Assembly (NCBI RefSeq): GCF_905397275.1 | Contig: NZ_CAJPUY010000002.1 | Coordinates: forward strand, 412,379-476,378 | Length of the DNA: 64,000 nt | DNA from: Cupriavidus yeoncheonensis | GTDB lineage: Bacteria > Pseudomonadota > Gammaproteobacteria > Burkholderiales > Burkholderiaceae | Direction: 5' to 3' | Shown here: one piece after another, positions 1 through 9,159 of the stretch | How positions within the stretch are numbered: position 1 is the stretch's first letter | Layout: each line of letters starts with the position of its first letter | Program-made: the position numbers and the translations under genes | Notes under the pieces: generated by a model | Told to the model about the DNA's origin: nothing | What the model saw: the letters and a program-made list of their open reading frames with translations, nothing else | Databases searched by the model: none

Positions 1-1
1 C

Positions 2-784
2 GGCCACCGCCACCATGAACTGGCCGCCGTCGTGGAGTTCATCCACACCGCCACGCTGCTGCATGACGACGTGGTCGATGAATCCGAGCTGCGCCGGGGC
101 CGCGAGACCGCCAACGCGGTGTTCGGCAACGCCGCCAGCGTGCTGGTGGGCGACTTCCTCTATTCGCGCGCGTTCCAGATGATGGTCGATGCAGGCAGCA
201 TGCGCATCATGGAAATCCTCTCGAACGCGACCAACGTGATCGCCGAGGGTGAAGTGCTGCAGTTACTGAACATGCACGATCCCGACGTCACCATCGAGCG
301 CTACCTGCAGGTGATCCGCTACAAGACGGCCAAGCTGTTCGAGGCTTCGGCCCAGCTTGGCGCCGTGCTCGCCGGCGCCGATGCCGCCACGGAAGAAGCG
401 GCCGCCGAGTACGGCCGCCGCATCGGCACCGCGTTCCAGCTCATCGACGATATGCTGGACTACACCGCCAGCGCCGAGCAGATGGGCAAGAACGCCGGCG
501 ATGACCTGCGCGAGGGCAAGCCCACGCTGCCGCTGCTGCACCTGCTGGAGCACGGCACGCCGGAGCAGCGCGCGCTGGCGCGCGAAGCGATCGTGCAGGG
601 CGGCACCGAGCATTTCGACGCGGTGTTCGCGGCCATCCATGCAAGCGGCGCGCTCGAGGTCACCTTCGAAGCCGCGCGCCGCGAGGCCGAGGCCGCCGAA
701 AAAGCCGCCCAGCAATTTCCGCCGTCGGAGCTGAAGGACACGCTGATTGCGCTGTGCGCGTTCTCGCTGCAGCGGCAATCCTGA
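2..784 (+). CDS. ispB: Octaprenyl diphosphate synthase, 3' part (5' end outside window)
   Basis: Trans-polyprenyl diphosphate synthase that elongates farnesyl diphosphate with isopentenyl diphosphate to make the C40 side chain of ubiquinone. The reading frame is open from base 2, so the true start lies upstream; 260 residues are visible of the roughly 310-320 usual for the family. Both aspartate-rich Mg-diphosphate motifs are present: DDVVD about 20 residues into the visible part, in the context LLHDDVVDES, and DDMLD in LIDDMLDY near base 450. The GTG at 32 is internal to the conserved region and is not the start. A terminal tRNA gene follows about 95 bases downstream. Family assignment is firm; C40 chain length is inferred from family resemblance and the ubiquinone-making lineage. 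Confidence 0.93.
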   Translation, partial: GHRHHELAAVVEFIHTATLLHDDVVDESELRRGRETANAVFGNAASVLVGDFLYSRAFQMMVDAGSMRIMEILSNATNVIAEGEVLQLLNMHDPDVTIERYLQVIRYKTAKLFEASAQLGAVLAGADAATEEAAAEYGRRIGTAFQLIDDMLDYTASAEQMGKNAGDDLREGKPTLPLLHLLEHGTPEQRALAREAIVQGGTEHFDAVFAAIHASGALEVTFEAARREAEAAEKAAQQFPPSELKDTLIALCAFSLQRQS

Positions 785-800
785 AACAGCCGCAGCCCTC

Positions 801-829
801 TTCCCATTCGGTAGAAACGCTGCTAGACT
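801..829 (+). promoter_or_regulatory. Candidate sigma70 promoter for tRNA-Pro
   Basis: TTCCCA (801-806), a 17-base spacer and TAGACT (824-829). A TGC just before the -10 gives an extended -10 (TGCTAGACT). The predicted start near 836 would leave a leader of about 40 bases before the tRNA. Both hexamers match consensus at only 4 of 6 positions, so this is a pattern match. Confidence 0.35.
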
Positions 830-877
830 TACGTTCTTTGCTGCTGACCGGCAACGGTGGGCAACGAAGACAAAATT

Positions 878-954
878 CGGGGTGTAGCTTAGCCTGGTAG
901 AGCGCTACGTTCGGGACGTAGAGGCCGGAGGTTCGAATCCTCTCACCCCGACCA
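878..954 (+). tRNA. tRNA-Pro (anticodon CGG)
   Basis: A 77-base cloverleaf. The acceptor stem CGGGGTG (878-884) pairs with CACCCCG (944-950), followed by discriminator A and an encoded CCA (952-954). The anticodon stem is CTACG/CGTAG around the loop TTCGGGA, giving anticodon CGG and G37, as expected for proline tRNAs reading CCG. The T arm carries GGTTCGAATCC. It stands alone between ispB and pilB and is followed by a strong terminator. Confidence 0.97.
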
Positions 955-987
955 GAATTCATGGCCACGCAGTTTTCGGCCAGCAAG

Positions 988-1015
988 AAGCCGCACAGCA
1001 ATGTGCGGCTTTTTT
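988..1015 (+). terminator. Rho-independent terminator after tRNA-Pro
   Basis: A 9-bp stem AAGCCGCAC / GTGCGGCTT around the loop AGCAAT, followed directly by a run of T. It is positioned to end the tRNA transcript and insulate pilB. Confidence 0.85.
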
Positions 1016-1229
1016 GTTTCTTGCGCCGCCTCCATGGTGGCGCCAATCCCTTCCCCTCTCCCTGTCCTCCACACTCCCCGCGCCAGTAGGGTTGCGCCCG
1101 TGTCGCACAAATGCCGACATGGCCAGTTGTCGCCTTTACAAAAAGTGACCCCGGCGGCAAACTGCGCCGATCCGGGGGCCCATGGCCCCGACGGGCGCCC
1201 GCGGGTGCCTGCACCACCTGGTTCCTGCC

Positions 1230-2957
1230 ATGACACTTGGTCTCGCCCTTGCACAGAGCCGTCGTATCGCGCCTGCGCTGCTCGCCCAGCTCGAACAGTC
1301 GGCACGCGACAAGAAGACGCAGCTGATCGACGAGATCGTTGGCAGCGGCACCATGACCGCGCACGATGTCGCGCTGTTTGCCGCCGACAAGTACCAGCTG
1401 CCGCTGCTCGACCTGACGCAGTACAACCTGAACAAGGTTCCGCCCGCGCTGGCGGGCAACCGCGAATTCCACGCCCATCGGCTGCTGCCGCTTGGCCGGC
1501 GCGAGAACCGCCTGGTAGTGGGGATCTCCGACCCGTCCAACCAGGACGGGCTCGACGCCATCAAGCAGAAGTACAACGTGCCGATCGACACCGTGGTGGT
1601 GGAGCACGACAAGCTGATGAAGCACGTGCGCTCCGCCGGGGAAGCGGCGGGCACGCTCAGGGACATCGCCCCGGGCACGCCCACCGCGCGCAAGCTGATC
1701 GAGTACGACCCGGTGGCCTCCGCGACTGCGCAGCGCAACCGCACCGCCACCAGCGACATCGACGATGCGCCGGTCGTGCGTTTCCTGCAGAAGCTGCTGA
1801 CCGAGGCCTTCCACCGCGGCGCATCGGACCTTCACTTCGAGCCGTTCGAGACCTTCTACCGCATCCGCTTCCGCGTGGACGGGGTGCTGCAAGAGGTGGC
1901 ACGCCCGCCGCTCGATATCCGCGACAAGGTCGCCACCCGCATCAAGGTGCTGTCGCGCCTGGACATCTCCGAAAAGCGCGTGCCGCAGGATGGCCGCATG
2001 AAGCTGCTGATCCCGCTGCCGCAGGGCAAGGATTCCAAGGAAATCGTCGAGAAGGCGGTGGACTTCCGCGTGTCGACGCTGCCTACGCTGTTCGGCGAGA
2101 AGATCGTGATGCGTATCCTGGAATCGTCGAGCGACAAGCTGGACATCGACCAGCTCGGCTACGAGCCCGAGCAGAAGGCGCTGCTGATGGAAACCATCAA
2201 GCGCCCATACGGCATGATCCTGGTCACCGGCCCCACCGGCAGCGGCAAGACCGTCTCGCTCTACACCTTCCTGAACCTGCTGAACCAGGGCGACATCAAT
2301 ATCTCGACGGCCGAAGACCCGGCCGAAATCCAGCTGCCCGGCATCAACCAGGTCAACGTCAACGACAAGGCCGGCCTGACCTTCGCCGCGGCGCTGCGCT
2401 CGTTCCTGCGCCAGGATCCGGACATCATCATGGTCGGCGAAATCCGCGACCTGGAAACCGCCGACATCTCGATCAAGGCCGCGCAGACCGGCCACCTGGT
2501 GCTGTCCACGCTGCACACCAACGATGCGCCGACCACGCTGACGCGCCTGATGAACATGGGCGTAGCGGCGTTCAATATCGCCTCCAGCGTGCTGCTGATC
2601 ACGGCGCAGCGGCTGGCGCGGCGGCTGTGCACATGCAAGCGCGCGGGATCGATCCCGCACGAGGCGCTGCTCGAAGCGGGCTTCAAGGAACACCAGATCG
2701 ACGGCAGCTGGCAGCCTTACCAACCGGTCGGTTGCGAGCGCTGCAATGGCAGCGGCTACAAGGGACGCTGCGGCATCTACCAGGTCATGCCGATCACCGA
2801 GGCCATGCAGCAGATCATCCTGTCACATGGCACGGCGCTGCAGATTGCCGAACAGGCCCGCCGCGATGGCGTGCTATCTTTGCGGGAAGCCGGCTTGCTG
2901 AAGGTCAAGCAGGGGGTCACGTCACTCGAAGAAGTGCTGGCCACAACGAATACGTAA
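1230..2957 (+). CDS. pilB: Type IV pilus assembly ATPase PilB
   Basis: Cytoplasmic hexameric ATPase that powers pilus extension, working with the PilC platform in the inner membrane. The 575-residue product has an N-terminal MshEN/N1-type domain, then a secretion-ATPase core with Walker A GPTGSGKT (about residues 334-341), Walker B-type DPDIIMVGEIRD, and the His box GHLVLSTLHTND near 421. A C-terminal tetracysteine zinc site is formed by CTC near 466 and CERC near 504. The ATG at 1230 is preferred because it gives MTLGLALAQSRR, in line with family length. An in-frame ATG at 1182, preceded by GGGGG, would add 16 residues and cannot be excluded. It is followed 31 bases later by pilC, then pilD. 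Confidence 0.95.
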   Translation: MTLGLALAQSRRIAPALLAQLEQSARDKKTQLIDEIVGSGTMTAHDVALFAADKYQLPLLDLTQYNLNKVPPALAGNREFHAHRLLPLGRRENRLVVGISDPSNQDGLDAIKQKYNVPIDTVVVEHDKLMKHVRSAGEAAGTLRDIAPGTPTARKLIEYDPVASATAQRNRTATSDIDDAPVVRFLQKLLTEAFHRGASDLHFEPFETFYRIRFRVDGVLQEVARPPLDIRDKVATRIKVLSRLDISEKRVPQDGRMKLLIPLPQGKDSKEIVEKAVDFRVSTLPTLFGEKIVMRILESSSDKLDIDQLGYEPEQKALLMETIKRPYGMILVTGPTGSGKTVSLYTFLNLLNQGDINISTAEDPAEIQLPGINQVNVNDKAGLTFAAALRSFLRQDPDIIMVGEIRDLETADISIKAAQTGHLVLSTLHTNDAPTTLTRLMNMGVAAFNIASSVLLITAQRLARRLCTCKRAGSIPHEALLEAGFKEHQIDGSWQPYQPVGCERCNGSGYKGRCGIYQVMPITEAMQQIILSHGTALQIAEQARRDGVLSLREAGLLKVKQGVTSLEEVLATTNT

Positions 2958-2988
2958 AACAACAGACGTAAAATGTCGGGGGTCAAAC

Positions 2989-4254
2989 ATGGCAACGCGC
3001 GCACCAGCAGCGGGCGCACGGGCGGCAGTGCCGTCACGCGCGAAAGCAGGACGCAAGGCAGCTACCCAGTACATCTTTGAGTGGGAAGGCAAGGACCGCA
3101 AGGGCAAGACGTTCACCGGGGAACAGCGCGCCGAGAACCAGGCCGAGGTCACGGCGGCACTGCGCAAGCAGGGCCTCACCGTGGTCAAGATGAAAAAGCG
3201 CAAGGCGGCGCGCGGCAAGAAGATTACCGAGAAGGACATCGCGTACTTCACCCGCCAGCTCTCGACCATGCTCAAGGCGGGCATTCCGCTGCTGCAGTCG
3301 ATCGACATCATCGCGCGCGGCCACGCCAACCCGAACTTCACGCAACTGCTTGCCGACATCCGCTTCGACATCGAGTCCGGCAGCAGCATGGCGCAGGCCT
3401 TCCGCCGCCACCCGCGCTATTTCGACACGCTGTACTGCAACCTGATCGATGCCGGCGAACAGGGCGGTATCCTCGACTCCCTGCTGGAGCGCCTGTCGCT
3501 CTACATGGAAAAGACCATCGCGCTGAAGAGCCAGATCAAGTCCGCGATGATCTACCCGATCGCGGTGCTGACCGTGGCCTTTGCCGTGACGGTGATCCTG
3601 ATGCTGTTCGTGATCCCGGCCTTCAAGGGCGTGTTCTCGAGCTTCGGCGCCAACCTGCCGGCGCCCACGCTGGTGGTAATCGCGATCTCGGACTTCTTTG
3701 TCTCGTACTGGTACATCGTCATCGGCATACCGGTGGGCGCCATCTCCTTCTATTTACGGGCCCTGAAGAAGTCGGAGAAAGTCCAGCGCAGCACCGACCG
3801 CATCATGCTGAAGCTGCCCATCTTCGGCAGCCTGTTCCGCAAGGCCGTGATCGCACGCTGGACGCGTACGCTCGCCACCATGTTCGCCGCCGGCACGCCA
3901 CTGGTCGAATCGATGGAATCCGTGGCGGGCGCCGCCGGCAACTGGGTCTACTACGACGCCACGCGCGAGATCGAACAGGCGGTGCGCATCGGTACCAGCC
4001 TGACCAACGCCATGCAGGCCACGCACGTGTTCGACAACATGGTGCTGCAGATGACCCAGATCGGCGAGGAGTCGGGCGCGCTCGACAATATGCTGCTCAA
4101 GGTGGCCGAGTTCTACGAACGCGAGGTCGATGACGCCGTGGCCGCCATTTCGAGCCTGATCGAGCCGCTGATCATCGTGGTGCTGGGCGTGCTCATCGGC
4201 GGCATGGTGGTCGCGATGTACCTGCCGATCTTCAAGCTGGGACAGGTGGTGTAA
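2989..4254 (+). CDS. pilC: Type IV pilus inner-membrane platform protein PilC
   Basis: Polytopic inner-membrane protein that couples the PilB/PilT motors to the growing pilus. The 421-residue product has two type II secretion F domains, one starting near residue 85 with YFTRQLSTMLKAGIPLLQSID and a second near 290 with WTRTLATMFAAGTPLVESM. Hydrophobic segments lie near 190-215, 225-250 and at the C terminus (LIIVVLGVLIGGMVVAMYL). The N-terminal 25 residues are Ala/Arg-rich and low in complexity. The gene ends 3 bases before the pilD start, so the two are likely translationally coupled. Confidence 0.95.
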   Translation: MATRAPAAGARAAVPSRAKAGRKAATQYIFEWEGKDRKGKTFTGEQRAENQAEVTAALRKQGLTVVKMKKRKAARGKKITEKDIAYFTRQLSTMLKAGIPLLQSIDIIARGHANPNFTQLLADIRFDIESGSSMAQAFRRHPRYFDTLYCNLIDAGEQGGILDSLLERLSLYMEKTIALKSQIKSAMIYPIAVLTVAFAVTVILMLFVIPAFKGVFSSFGANLPAPTLVVIAISDFFVSYWYIVIGIPVGAISFYLRALKKSEKVQRSTDRIMLKLPIFGSLFRKAVIARWTRTLATMFAAGTPLVESMESVAGAAGNWVYYDATREIEQAVRIGTSLTNAMQATHVFDNMVLQMTQIGEESGALDNMLLKVAEFYEREVDDAVAAISSLIEPLIIVVLGVLIGGMVVAMYLPIFKLGQVV

Positions 4255-4257
4255 TTG

Positions 4258-5145
4258 ATGAATCCGGTATTCCCCGCCGGCGGCGCCCTTGTGCAACCGG
4301 CGCTGGCCGCGCTGCCGCCGTCGTTCCTGCTCGCGGCAGCGGCCATCCTCGGCCTGCTGGTGGGCAGCTTCCTCAACGTGGTGATCCACCGGATGCCGCG
4401 CATGATGGAGTATGACGAGGCCAACTACATCGCCGAACTGCGCGGCGATCCCCTGCCCTACCCCGAACGCTACAACCTGATGGTGCCGCGCTCGGCCTGC
4501 CCGCACTGCGGACATGCCATCGCCGCCTGGGAGAACATTCCCGTCATCAGCTATCTCTTCCTGCGCGGGCGCTGCTCGTCGTGCAAGGCGCCGATCAGCG
4601 TGCGCTACCCGCTGGTGGAACTGGCTTGCGGCGTGCTGAGCGCGCTGGCCGCCTGGCACTTCGGACCAACCTGGCAGGGCGTGGCCGCGCTGGTGCTGCT
4701 GTGGTCGCTGCTGGCGCTGACCATGATCGATGCCGATACGCAGCTTCTGCCCGACCAGATCACGCTGCCGCTGGTGTGGCTGGGGCTGCTGCTCAACCTG
4801 GGCGGGCTGTTCGTGCCGCTGGCCGATGCGGTGATCGGTGCCGTGGCCGGCTATCTGCTGCTGTGGTCCGCCTACTGGGCGTTCAAGCTGGTACGCGGCA
4901 AGGAAGGCATGGGCTATGGCGACTTCAAGCTGATGGCCGCGCTGGGCGCCTGGTTCGGCTGGCAGGCGCTGCCGACGCTGGTACTGCTGTCTTCGGTGGT
5001 CGGTGTGGTCTTTGGCGTGGCCAGCATCGCGCTGCGCCGCCAGGGCCGCGACACGCCTTTCCCGTTCGGCCCCTTCATTGCCGGCGCCGGCGTGCTGGTG
5101 CTGTTCTTCGGGCCGGGCATGCTGCCGCTGCTGCCGACGCCTTGA
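4258..5145 (+). CDS. pilD: Type IV prepilin leader peptidase / N-methyltransferase PilD
   Basis: Bifunctional inner-membrane enzyme that cleaves type IV prepilin leader peptides and N-methylates the new N terminus. The 295 residues include the cytoplasmic zinc-binding tetracysteine C81-x2-C84 ... C106-x2-C109. The catalytic aspartates are D158 in TMIDADTQLLPD and D222 in GMGYGDFKL, which is the GD of the GxGD aspartyl protease class. About eight hydrophobic segments are visible. The ATG at 4258 is chosen; the TTG immediately before it (4255) directly abuts the pilC stop. It completes the pilBCD operon, and this product also usually serves type II secretion pseudopilins. Confidence 0.95.
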   Translation: MNPVFPAGGALVQPALAALPPSFLLAAAAILGLLVGSFLNVVIHRMPRMMEYDEANYIAELRGDPLPYPERYNLMVPRSACPHCGHAIAAWENIPVISYLFLRGRCSSCKAPISVRYPLVELACGVLSALAAWHFGPTWQGVAALVLLWSLLALTMIDADTQLLPDQITLPLVWLGLLLNLGGLFVPLADAVIGAVAGYLLLWSAYWAFKLVRGKEGMGYGDFKLMAALGAWFGWQALPTLVLLSSVVGVVFGVASIALRRQGRDTPFPFGPFIAGAGVLVLFFGPGMLPLLPTP

Positions 5146-5205
5146 GTGGCGGCCTGCGCCGCACCAAGCTGGTATTGTTCGGGCATTGCACCCACGGAAC
5201 CTGAC

Positions 5206-5844
5206 ATGCTGGAGATCGGACTGACTGGCGGCATCGGCAGCGGCAAGACGCGCGTGGCCGACATGTTCGCCGCGCGCGGCGCCGCCATCATCGACACTGA
5301 CCTGCTTGCCCACGAGATCACCGCACCGGGCGGGCAGGCCATTCCCGCGCTGGTCGAAGCCTTCGGGCCGCAGTGCCTGCGCCCCGACGGCGCCATGGAC
5401 CGCGACGCCATGCGCGCGGTGGTCTTTGCCGACCCTGCCGCCAAGGCGAGGCTCGAAGGCATCACCCATCCGCTGATTCGTGAACTGACCACGGCCCGCG
5501 CCAGGGCCATCGCCGATGCCCGCGAGCATCCGTACCTGATCTACGTCGTGCCGCTGCTGGTCGAATCCGGCGCATGGGTCGAGCGCGTCGGGCGCGTGCT
5601 GGTGGTGGATTGCACCGAGGACACGCAGATCGCGCGCGTCATGGCGCGCAATGGCTTCAGCCGCGAGCAGGTGCTGGCCATCATGGCCAAACAGGCCACG
5701 CGGGCGCAGCGGCTGGCCGTGGCCGACGATGTGGTCGACAACGACGGCCCCGTCGACGCACTCACGGCACAGGTAGACCATCTGGACCGGACCTATCGCG
5801 CGCTGTCCGCCGCCGGAGTCAGCGTACACATCACGCGCGCCTGA
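5206..5844 (+). CDS. coaE: Dephospho-CoA kinase
   Basis: Last step of coenzyme A synthesis: ATP-dependent phosphorylation of the 3'-hydroxyl of the ribose in dephospho-CoA. The 212-residue product begins MLEIGLTGGIGSGKT, with the P-loop GGIGSGKT at residues 8-15. DTD follows (AAIIDTDLLAHE), and YVVPLLVESG is the usual middle motif. The ATG at 5206 is selected because the P-loop must lie close to the N terminus; an upstream in-frame GTG at 5146 would add a non-conserved extension. Downstream of pilD, as in many beta- and gammaproteobacteria. Confidence 0.95.
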   Translation: MLEIGLTGGIGSGKTRVADMFAARGAAIIDTDLLAHEITAPGGQAIPALVEAFGPQCLRPDGAMDRDAMRAVVFADPAAKARLEGITHPLIRELTTARARAIADAREHPYLIYVVPLLVESGAWVERVGRVLVVDCTEDTQIARVMARNGFSREQVLAIMAKQATRAQRLAVADDVVDNDGPVDALTAQVDHLDRTYRALSAAGVSVHITRA

Positions 5845-5902
5845 TGCGGAGCACAAGCAGGCACCGGCCTGTGCGCCGGTCCGGCGCATCATGCACATTG
5901 CA

Positions 5903-5931
5903 TTGTCCTCGCAGCCCGTCTCGCATAGAAT
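5903..5931 (+). promoter_or_regulatory. Candidate promoter for zapD-yacG
   Basis: TTGTCC (5903-5908), 17-base spacer, TAGAAT (5926-5931; 5 of 6 to consensus). It lies in the 214-base gap between coaE and zapD. A small hairpin, CGCTCC-CACA-GGAGCG at 6015-6030, follows in the predicted leader. Confidence 0.35.
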
Positions 5932-6058
5932 GCGCTGGAACATAACGCGAAATGCGCGGATGGCCGCGGCTTCCACGCATTCCTGACGTTCCCCGGGCCA
6001 CGCCCGCACCGTGACGCTCCCACAGGAGCGCCGCCTCAGCGCTGCACGGACATAGCAC

Positions 6059-6817
6059 TTGATCCTGTACGAATATCCTTTCAACGAACGCATCAGGATG
6101 CTGCTGCGCCTGGAAGACCTGTTCGATCGGCTGGATTACTTCCTCGGCCAGGAACACGCCCTGCAGCACCATGTCGCACTGACCACGCTGTTCGAGATCA
6201 TCGACGTGGCCGGCCGCGCCGACCTCAAGACCGACCTGATCAAGGAACTGGAACGCCAGCGCCAGGCGCTGACCGCGTTGCGCGTCAATCCCCAGATCGA
6301 CCAGCAAGCGCTGGACGCCGTCATCGGCGAGATCGAGCAAGGCATTGCCATGCTCAACCAGACCGTGGGCAAGGCGGGCCAGCTGCTGGCCGACAACGAG
6401 TGGCTGACCAGCATCCGCAGCCGCGCGATCATTCCCGGCGGTACCTGCGAGTTCGACCTGCCGGCCTACTACGCCTGGCAGCATCGTCCGGCCGGGGAAC
6501 GCCGCGCCGATATCCTGAAATGGGCCAGACCGCTGGTGGCGCTGCGCGCCGGTACGTCAACGGTATTGCGCCTGCTGCGCGAATCGGGCCAGAGCGGCAA
6601 GGTGATCGCCACGGGCGGCAGCTACCAGCAAATGCTATCGGGCCGCAGCTACCAGCTCATGCAGGTGCACCTCGATGACTCGCTGCTGGCCTTTATCCCC
6701 GAGATGAGCGCCAACAAGTACATGCTGTGGGTCCGCTTTACGCAGCAGGACGGCGACCTGCGCCCGCGTTCGGTCGACGCCGACATCCCGTTCCTGCTCA
6801 AGCTCTGCAATTTCTGA
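6059..6817 (+). CDS. zapD: Cell division protein ZapD
   Basis: FtsZ-associated protein that cross-links FtsZ protofilaments at midcell. The 252-residue product starts [22 protein letters not shown], matching the conserved N terminus of the ZapD/DUF1342 family. It continues with helical segments ([17 protein letters not shown]) and the C-terminal domain ending PFLLKLCNF. The conserved N terminus forces the TTG at 6059 as start; no good Shine-Dalgarno lies just before it, and the only AGGAG (6024-6028) is about 30 bases away, inside a small hairpin. yacG follows 4 bases after the stop, the usual arrangement with coaE. Confidence 0.93.
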   Translation: MILYEYPFNERIRMLLRLEDLFDRLDYFLGQEHALQHHVALTTLFEIIDVAGRADLKTDLIKELERQRQALTALRVNPQIDQQALDAVIGEIEQGIAMLNQTVGKAGQLLADNEWLTSIRSRAIIPGGTCEFDLPAYYAWQHRPAGERRADILKWARPLVALRAGTSTVLRLLRESGQSGKVIATGGSYQQMLSGRSYQLMQVHLDDSLLAFIPEMSANKYMLWVRFTQQDGDLRPRSVDADIPFLLKLCNF

Positions 6818-6821
6818 AGCC

Positions 6822-7013
6822 ATGCCTGCCGTCGTCAAATGTCCCACCTGCGGCACCAAGGTGGAATGGATTCCCGAAAACAAGTTCCGCCCGTTCTGCT
6901 CCGAGCGCTGCAGGCAGATCGACCTGGGCGCGTGGGCGTCCGAGAAGTACGTGATCGGCAGCAAACCCGGCGAAACCCCTTCGCCGGACCTGCCGGAAGA
7001 CGAAGACGACTGA
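6822..7013 (+). CDS. yacG: DNA gyrase inhibitor YacG
   Basis: A 63-residue zinc protein of the YacG family, known to bind GyrB and inhibit DNA gyrase. A four-cysteine zinc site is visible: C7-x2-C10 and C26-x3-C30, within [10 protein letters not shown] and [12 protein letters not shown]. The acidic tail ends PDLPEDEDD. It probably shares a transcript with zapD, 4 bases upstream, and converges with the OPT transporter on the other strand. Confidence 0.95.
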   Translation: MPAVVKCPTCGTKVEWIPENKFRPFCSERCRQIDLGAWASEKYVIGSKPGETPSPDLPEDEDD

Positions 7014-7041
7014 GCCGCGACGACCGGGTCGTCCCGGCAGC

Positions 7042-9081
7042 TCAGTGCGCCGCGGCCAGCACGCGGCGGTAGAACCCCACGCACACCAGCACGAACACCG
7101 CCAGGCCGAGCCATTCGGCCGTACCGGCAAAGCCCTCGCCCACCACGGCCAGCGGCGCGTCCTTGCCTGACAGGCCGATCACGGCCGCCAGCAGCACCCC
7201 GACCAGGCTTTCCCCGACGATCAGGCCCGAGGCCAACAGCGTGCCGCGCCGTTCGGCATGTTCAAGCGCCAGCTTGACGTAGTCGCCGCGCGCGATGGCG
7301 CGGCGACGCTCGGAGCGCACCAGGAACCACGCGAGCACGGCGCCCACGACCAGCGCCGAACTGATCGTCGGCGGCAGGTAAATGCCGATGCCCACGGCCA
7401 GTACCGGAAGGCGCGCGGTACCGCCGCGGCGGCGCAGGATTTCATCGATCGTGATCAGCACCACGCCAAGCGCGATGCCGATCAGGATCATGTTCCAGTT
7501 GAGCTTGTGCGTGAAGATGCCGGTGGCAATGGCCGTCATCAGCGTGGCCTGCGGAGCCGCCAGCGCCTGCCCCGGGTCCATGCCCGGGCGCGGCAGCGCA
7601 CCGGCGAACCCGTAGGCGTTGTAGAGCAGGTCCAGTACCGGCGGGATCACCGCCGCACCCACCGCGCAGCCGATCAGCAGCGCAACCTGCTGGCGCCACG
7701 GCGTGGCGCCGACGAGCCAGCCGGTCTTCAGGTCCTGCAGGTTGTCATTGGAAATGGTGGCCACGGCCAGCACGGCCGAGGTCGTGAAGATGGCCAGCGC
7801 AATCGCGAACTTGCCGCCTTCCGGTGTATCGAGCAGGCCGTCGGCGGTGCCGATCACCAGGATCAGCAGCGACACCAGGATCACCGCGATGATGCCAATG
7901 CCCGAAATCGGGCTGGCGGACGAACCGACCAGTCCCGCCATGTAGCCGCAGGCCGCGGCCACCAGGAAACCGAACACGAACGCGAACAGCACGGCGCAGC
8001 CCACCAGGCGCCAGCGCGCCCCGGCCTCCATCGGCGCCGGCATCATGAAATAGCCAAAGGTTGCCGCGAGGACCACTGCCAGCACGACGGCCAGGATGCC
8101 GATCCAGCGCACCGGCATGTCCTTCTGGGTGCGAGGCATGCCCGCACCGCCAGCTGCACCCGCCCCTTTGATCGCGCCGAGCGACGCGCGGATGCCATCC
8201 AGCATCGGCCGGGCCAGCGTGATCAGCGTCCAGATCGCGGCGATGCCGATCGTGCCCGCGCCGATGAAGCGCACCTGCGTGCTCCACACCATGGTGCCGA
8301 AGGCCTGCAGCGTGGCGCCTTCCGGACGCGGCGTGATGGCCGTCAGCCACGGCACGGCAATGCCCCAGGTCAGCAGCAGCCCGAGCAGCATGGCGAGGCC
8401 GCCGACAATGCCGACCAGGTAGCCTGCGCCGACCAGCGCCAGCGAGAAGCCCATCGAGAAGCGCACCACCGATGCCCCGGCCGCCAGCCACAGGTTGGCG
8501 CCTTCGGCGAGCAGGCGCAGTCCGCCCGCGGCGAAGCTGAACACGCCGGCGACGAGACCACCGGCCATCAGGTCGGCGAGCCCGGTGCCCTGCTTCTTCG
8601 TGCCTGGCGCCGTGTCCTGCCCGGCGCTGCCCACGCGCAGGATCTCGGCGGCGGCCACGCCTTCCGGGTATGGCAGGTCGCTCTGCACCACCATCGCGTG
8701 GCGCAGCGGGATGCTGAACAGCACGCCGAGCATGCCGCCGGCCGCGCAGATCGACAGCGTCTGCCAGAACGGGAAGCCCTGCCAGTAGCCGAGCATCACC
8801 AGGCCCGGCAGCACGAAGATGATCGACGACAGGGTGCCCGCAGCCGAAGCCTGCGTCTGCACCATATTGTTTTCGAGGATATTTGCGCCCGGGAACAGGC
8901 GCAGGACTGCCATCGAGATGACGGCGGCCGGAATCGCCGAGGAAAAGGTCAGCCCGACCTTGAGGCCAAGGTAGATATTGGAGGCGGTGAACACTACCGT
9001 GATCAGCGCCCCAAGGATGATGCCGCGCAGCGTCAGCTCAGGCAGGGAGATATCGTCGGCGACGCGGTCTGCACGTTGCAT
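7042..9081 (-). CDS. OPT-family oligopeptide transporter
   Basis: Integral inner-membrane transporter of the OPT superfamily, which moves oligopeptides or metal chelates, probably by proton coupling. The 679-residue product has roughly 14-16 hydrophobic segments. It begins with ELTLRGIILGALITVVFTASNIYLGLKVG-type sequence, contains the family signature SDLPYPEGVAAAEIL, and ends in a long hydrophobic tail. It is alone: yacG is convergent, and the Nudix gene upstream on the same strand ends about 80 bases away. Substrate cannot be read from the sequence. Confidence 0.88.
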   Translation of the reverse strand: MQRADRVADDISLPELTLRGIILGALITVVFTASNIYLGLKVGLTFSSAIPAAVISMAVLRLFPGANILENNMVQTQASAAGTLSSIIFVLPGLVMLGYWQGFPFWQTLSICAAGGMLGVLFSIPLRHAMVVQSDLPYPEGVAAAEILRVGSAGQDTAPGTKKQGTGLADLMAGGLVAGVFSFAAGGLRLLAEGANLWLAAGASVVRFSMGFSLALVGAGYLVGIVGGLAMLLGLLLTWGIAVPWLTAITPRPEGATLQAFGTMVWSTQVRFIGAGTIGIAAIWTLITLARPMLDGIRASLGAIKGAGAAGGAGMPRTQKDMPVRWIGILAVVLAVVLAATFGYFMMPAPMEAGARWRLVGCAVLFAFVFGFLVAAACGYMAGLVGSSASPISGIGIIAVILVSLLILVIGTADGLLDTPEGGKFAIALAIFTTSAVLAVATISNDNLQDLKTGWLVGATPWRQQVALLIGCAVGAAVIPPVLDLLYNAYGFAGALPRPGMDPGQALAAPQATLMTAIATGIFTHKLNWNMILIGIALGVVLITIDEILRRRGGTARLPVLAVGIGIYLPPTISSALVVGAVLAWFLVRSERRRAIARGDYVKLALEHAERRGTLLASGLIVGESLVGVLLAAVIGLSGKDAPLAVVGEGFAGTAEWLGLAVFVLVCVGFYRRVLAAAH

Positions 9082-9159
9082 ACGGGTCCTTTCTTGCTGT
9101 TATTGTGTCGGCGCAATCACGGGCGCCGCGGCCGCGGGGGCGCGGTAAAGCTCGGATGG

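Noticed and set aside
660..2723. Long minus-strand open frame opposite ispB, the tRNA and pilB
   Set aside because: It crosses a tRNA gene and is antisense to well-recognised proteins; its Arg/Gln/His-rich composition is typical of high-GC shadow frames.
3754..6093. 779-codon minus-strand frame opposite pilC, pilD and coaE
   Set aside because: Antisense to three clearly conserved genes and low-complexity in translation.
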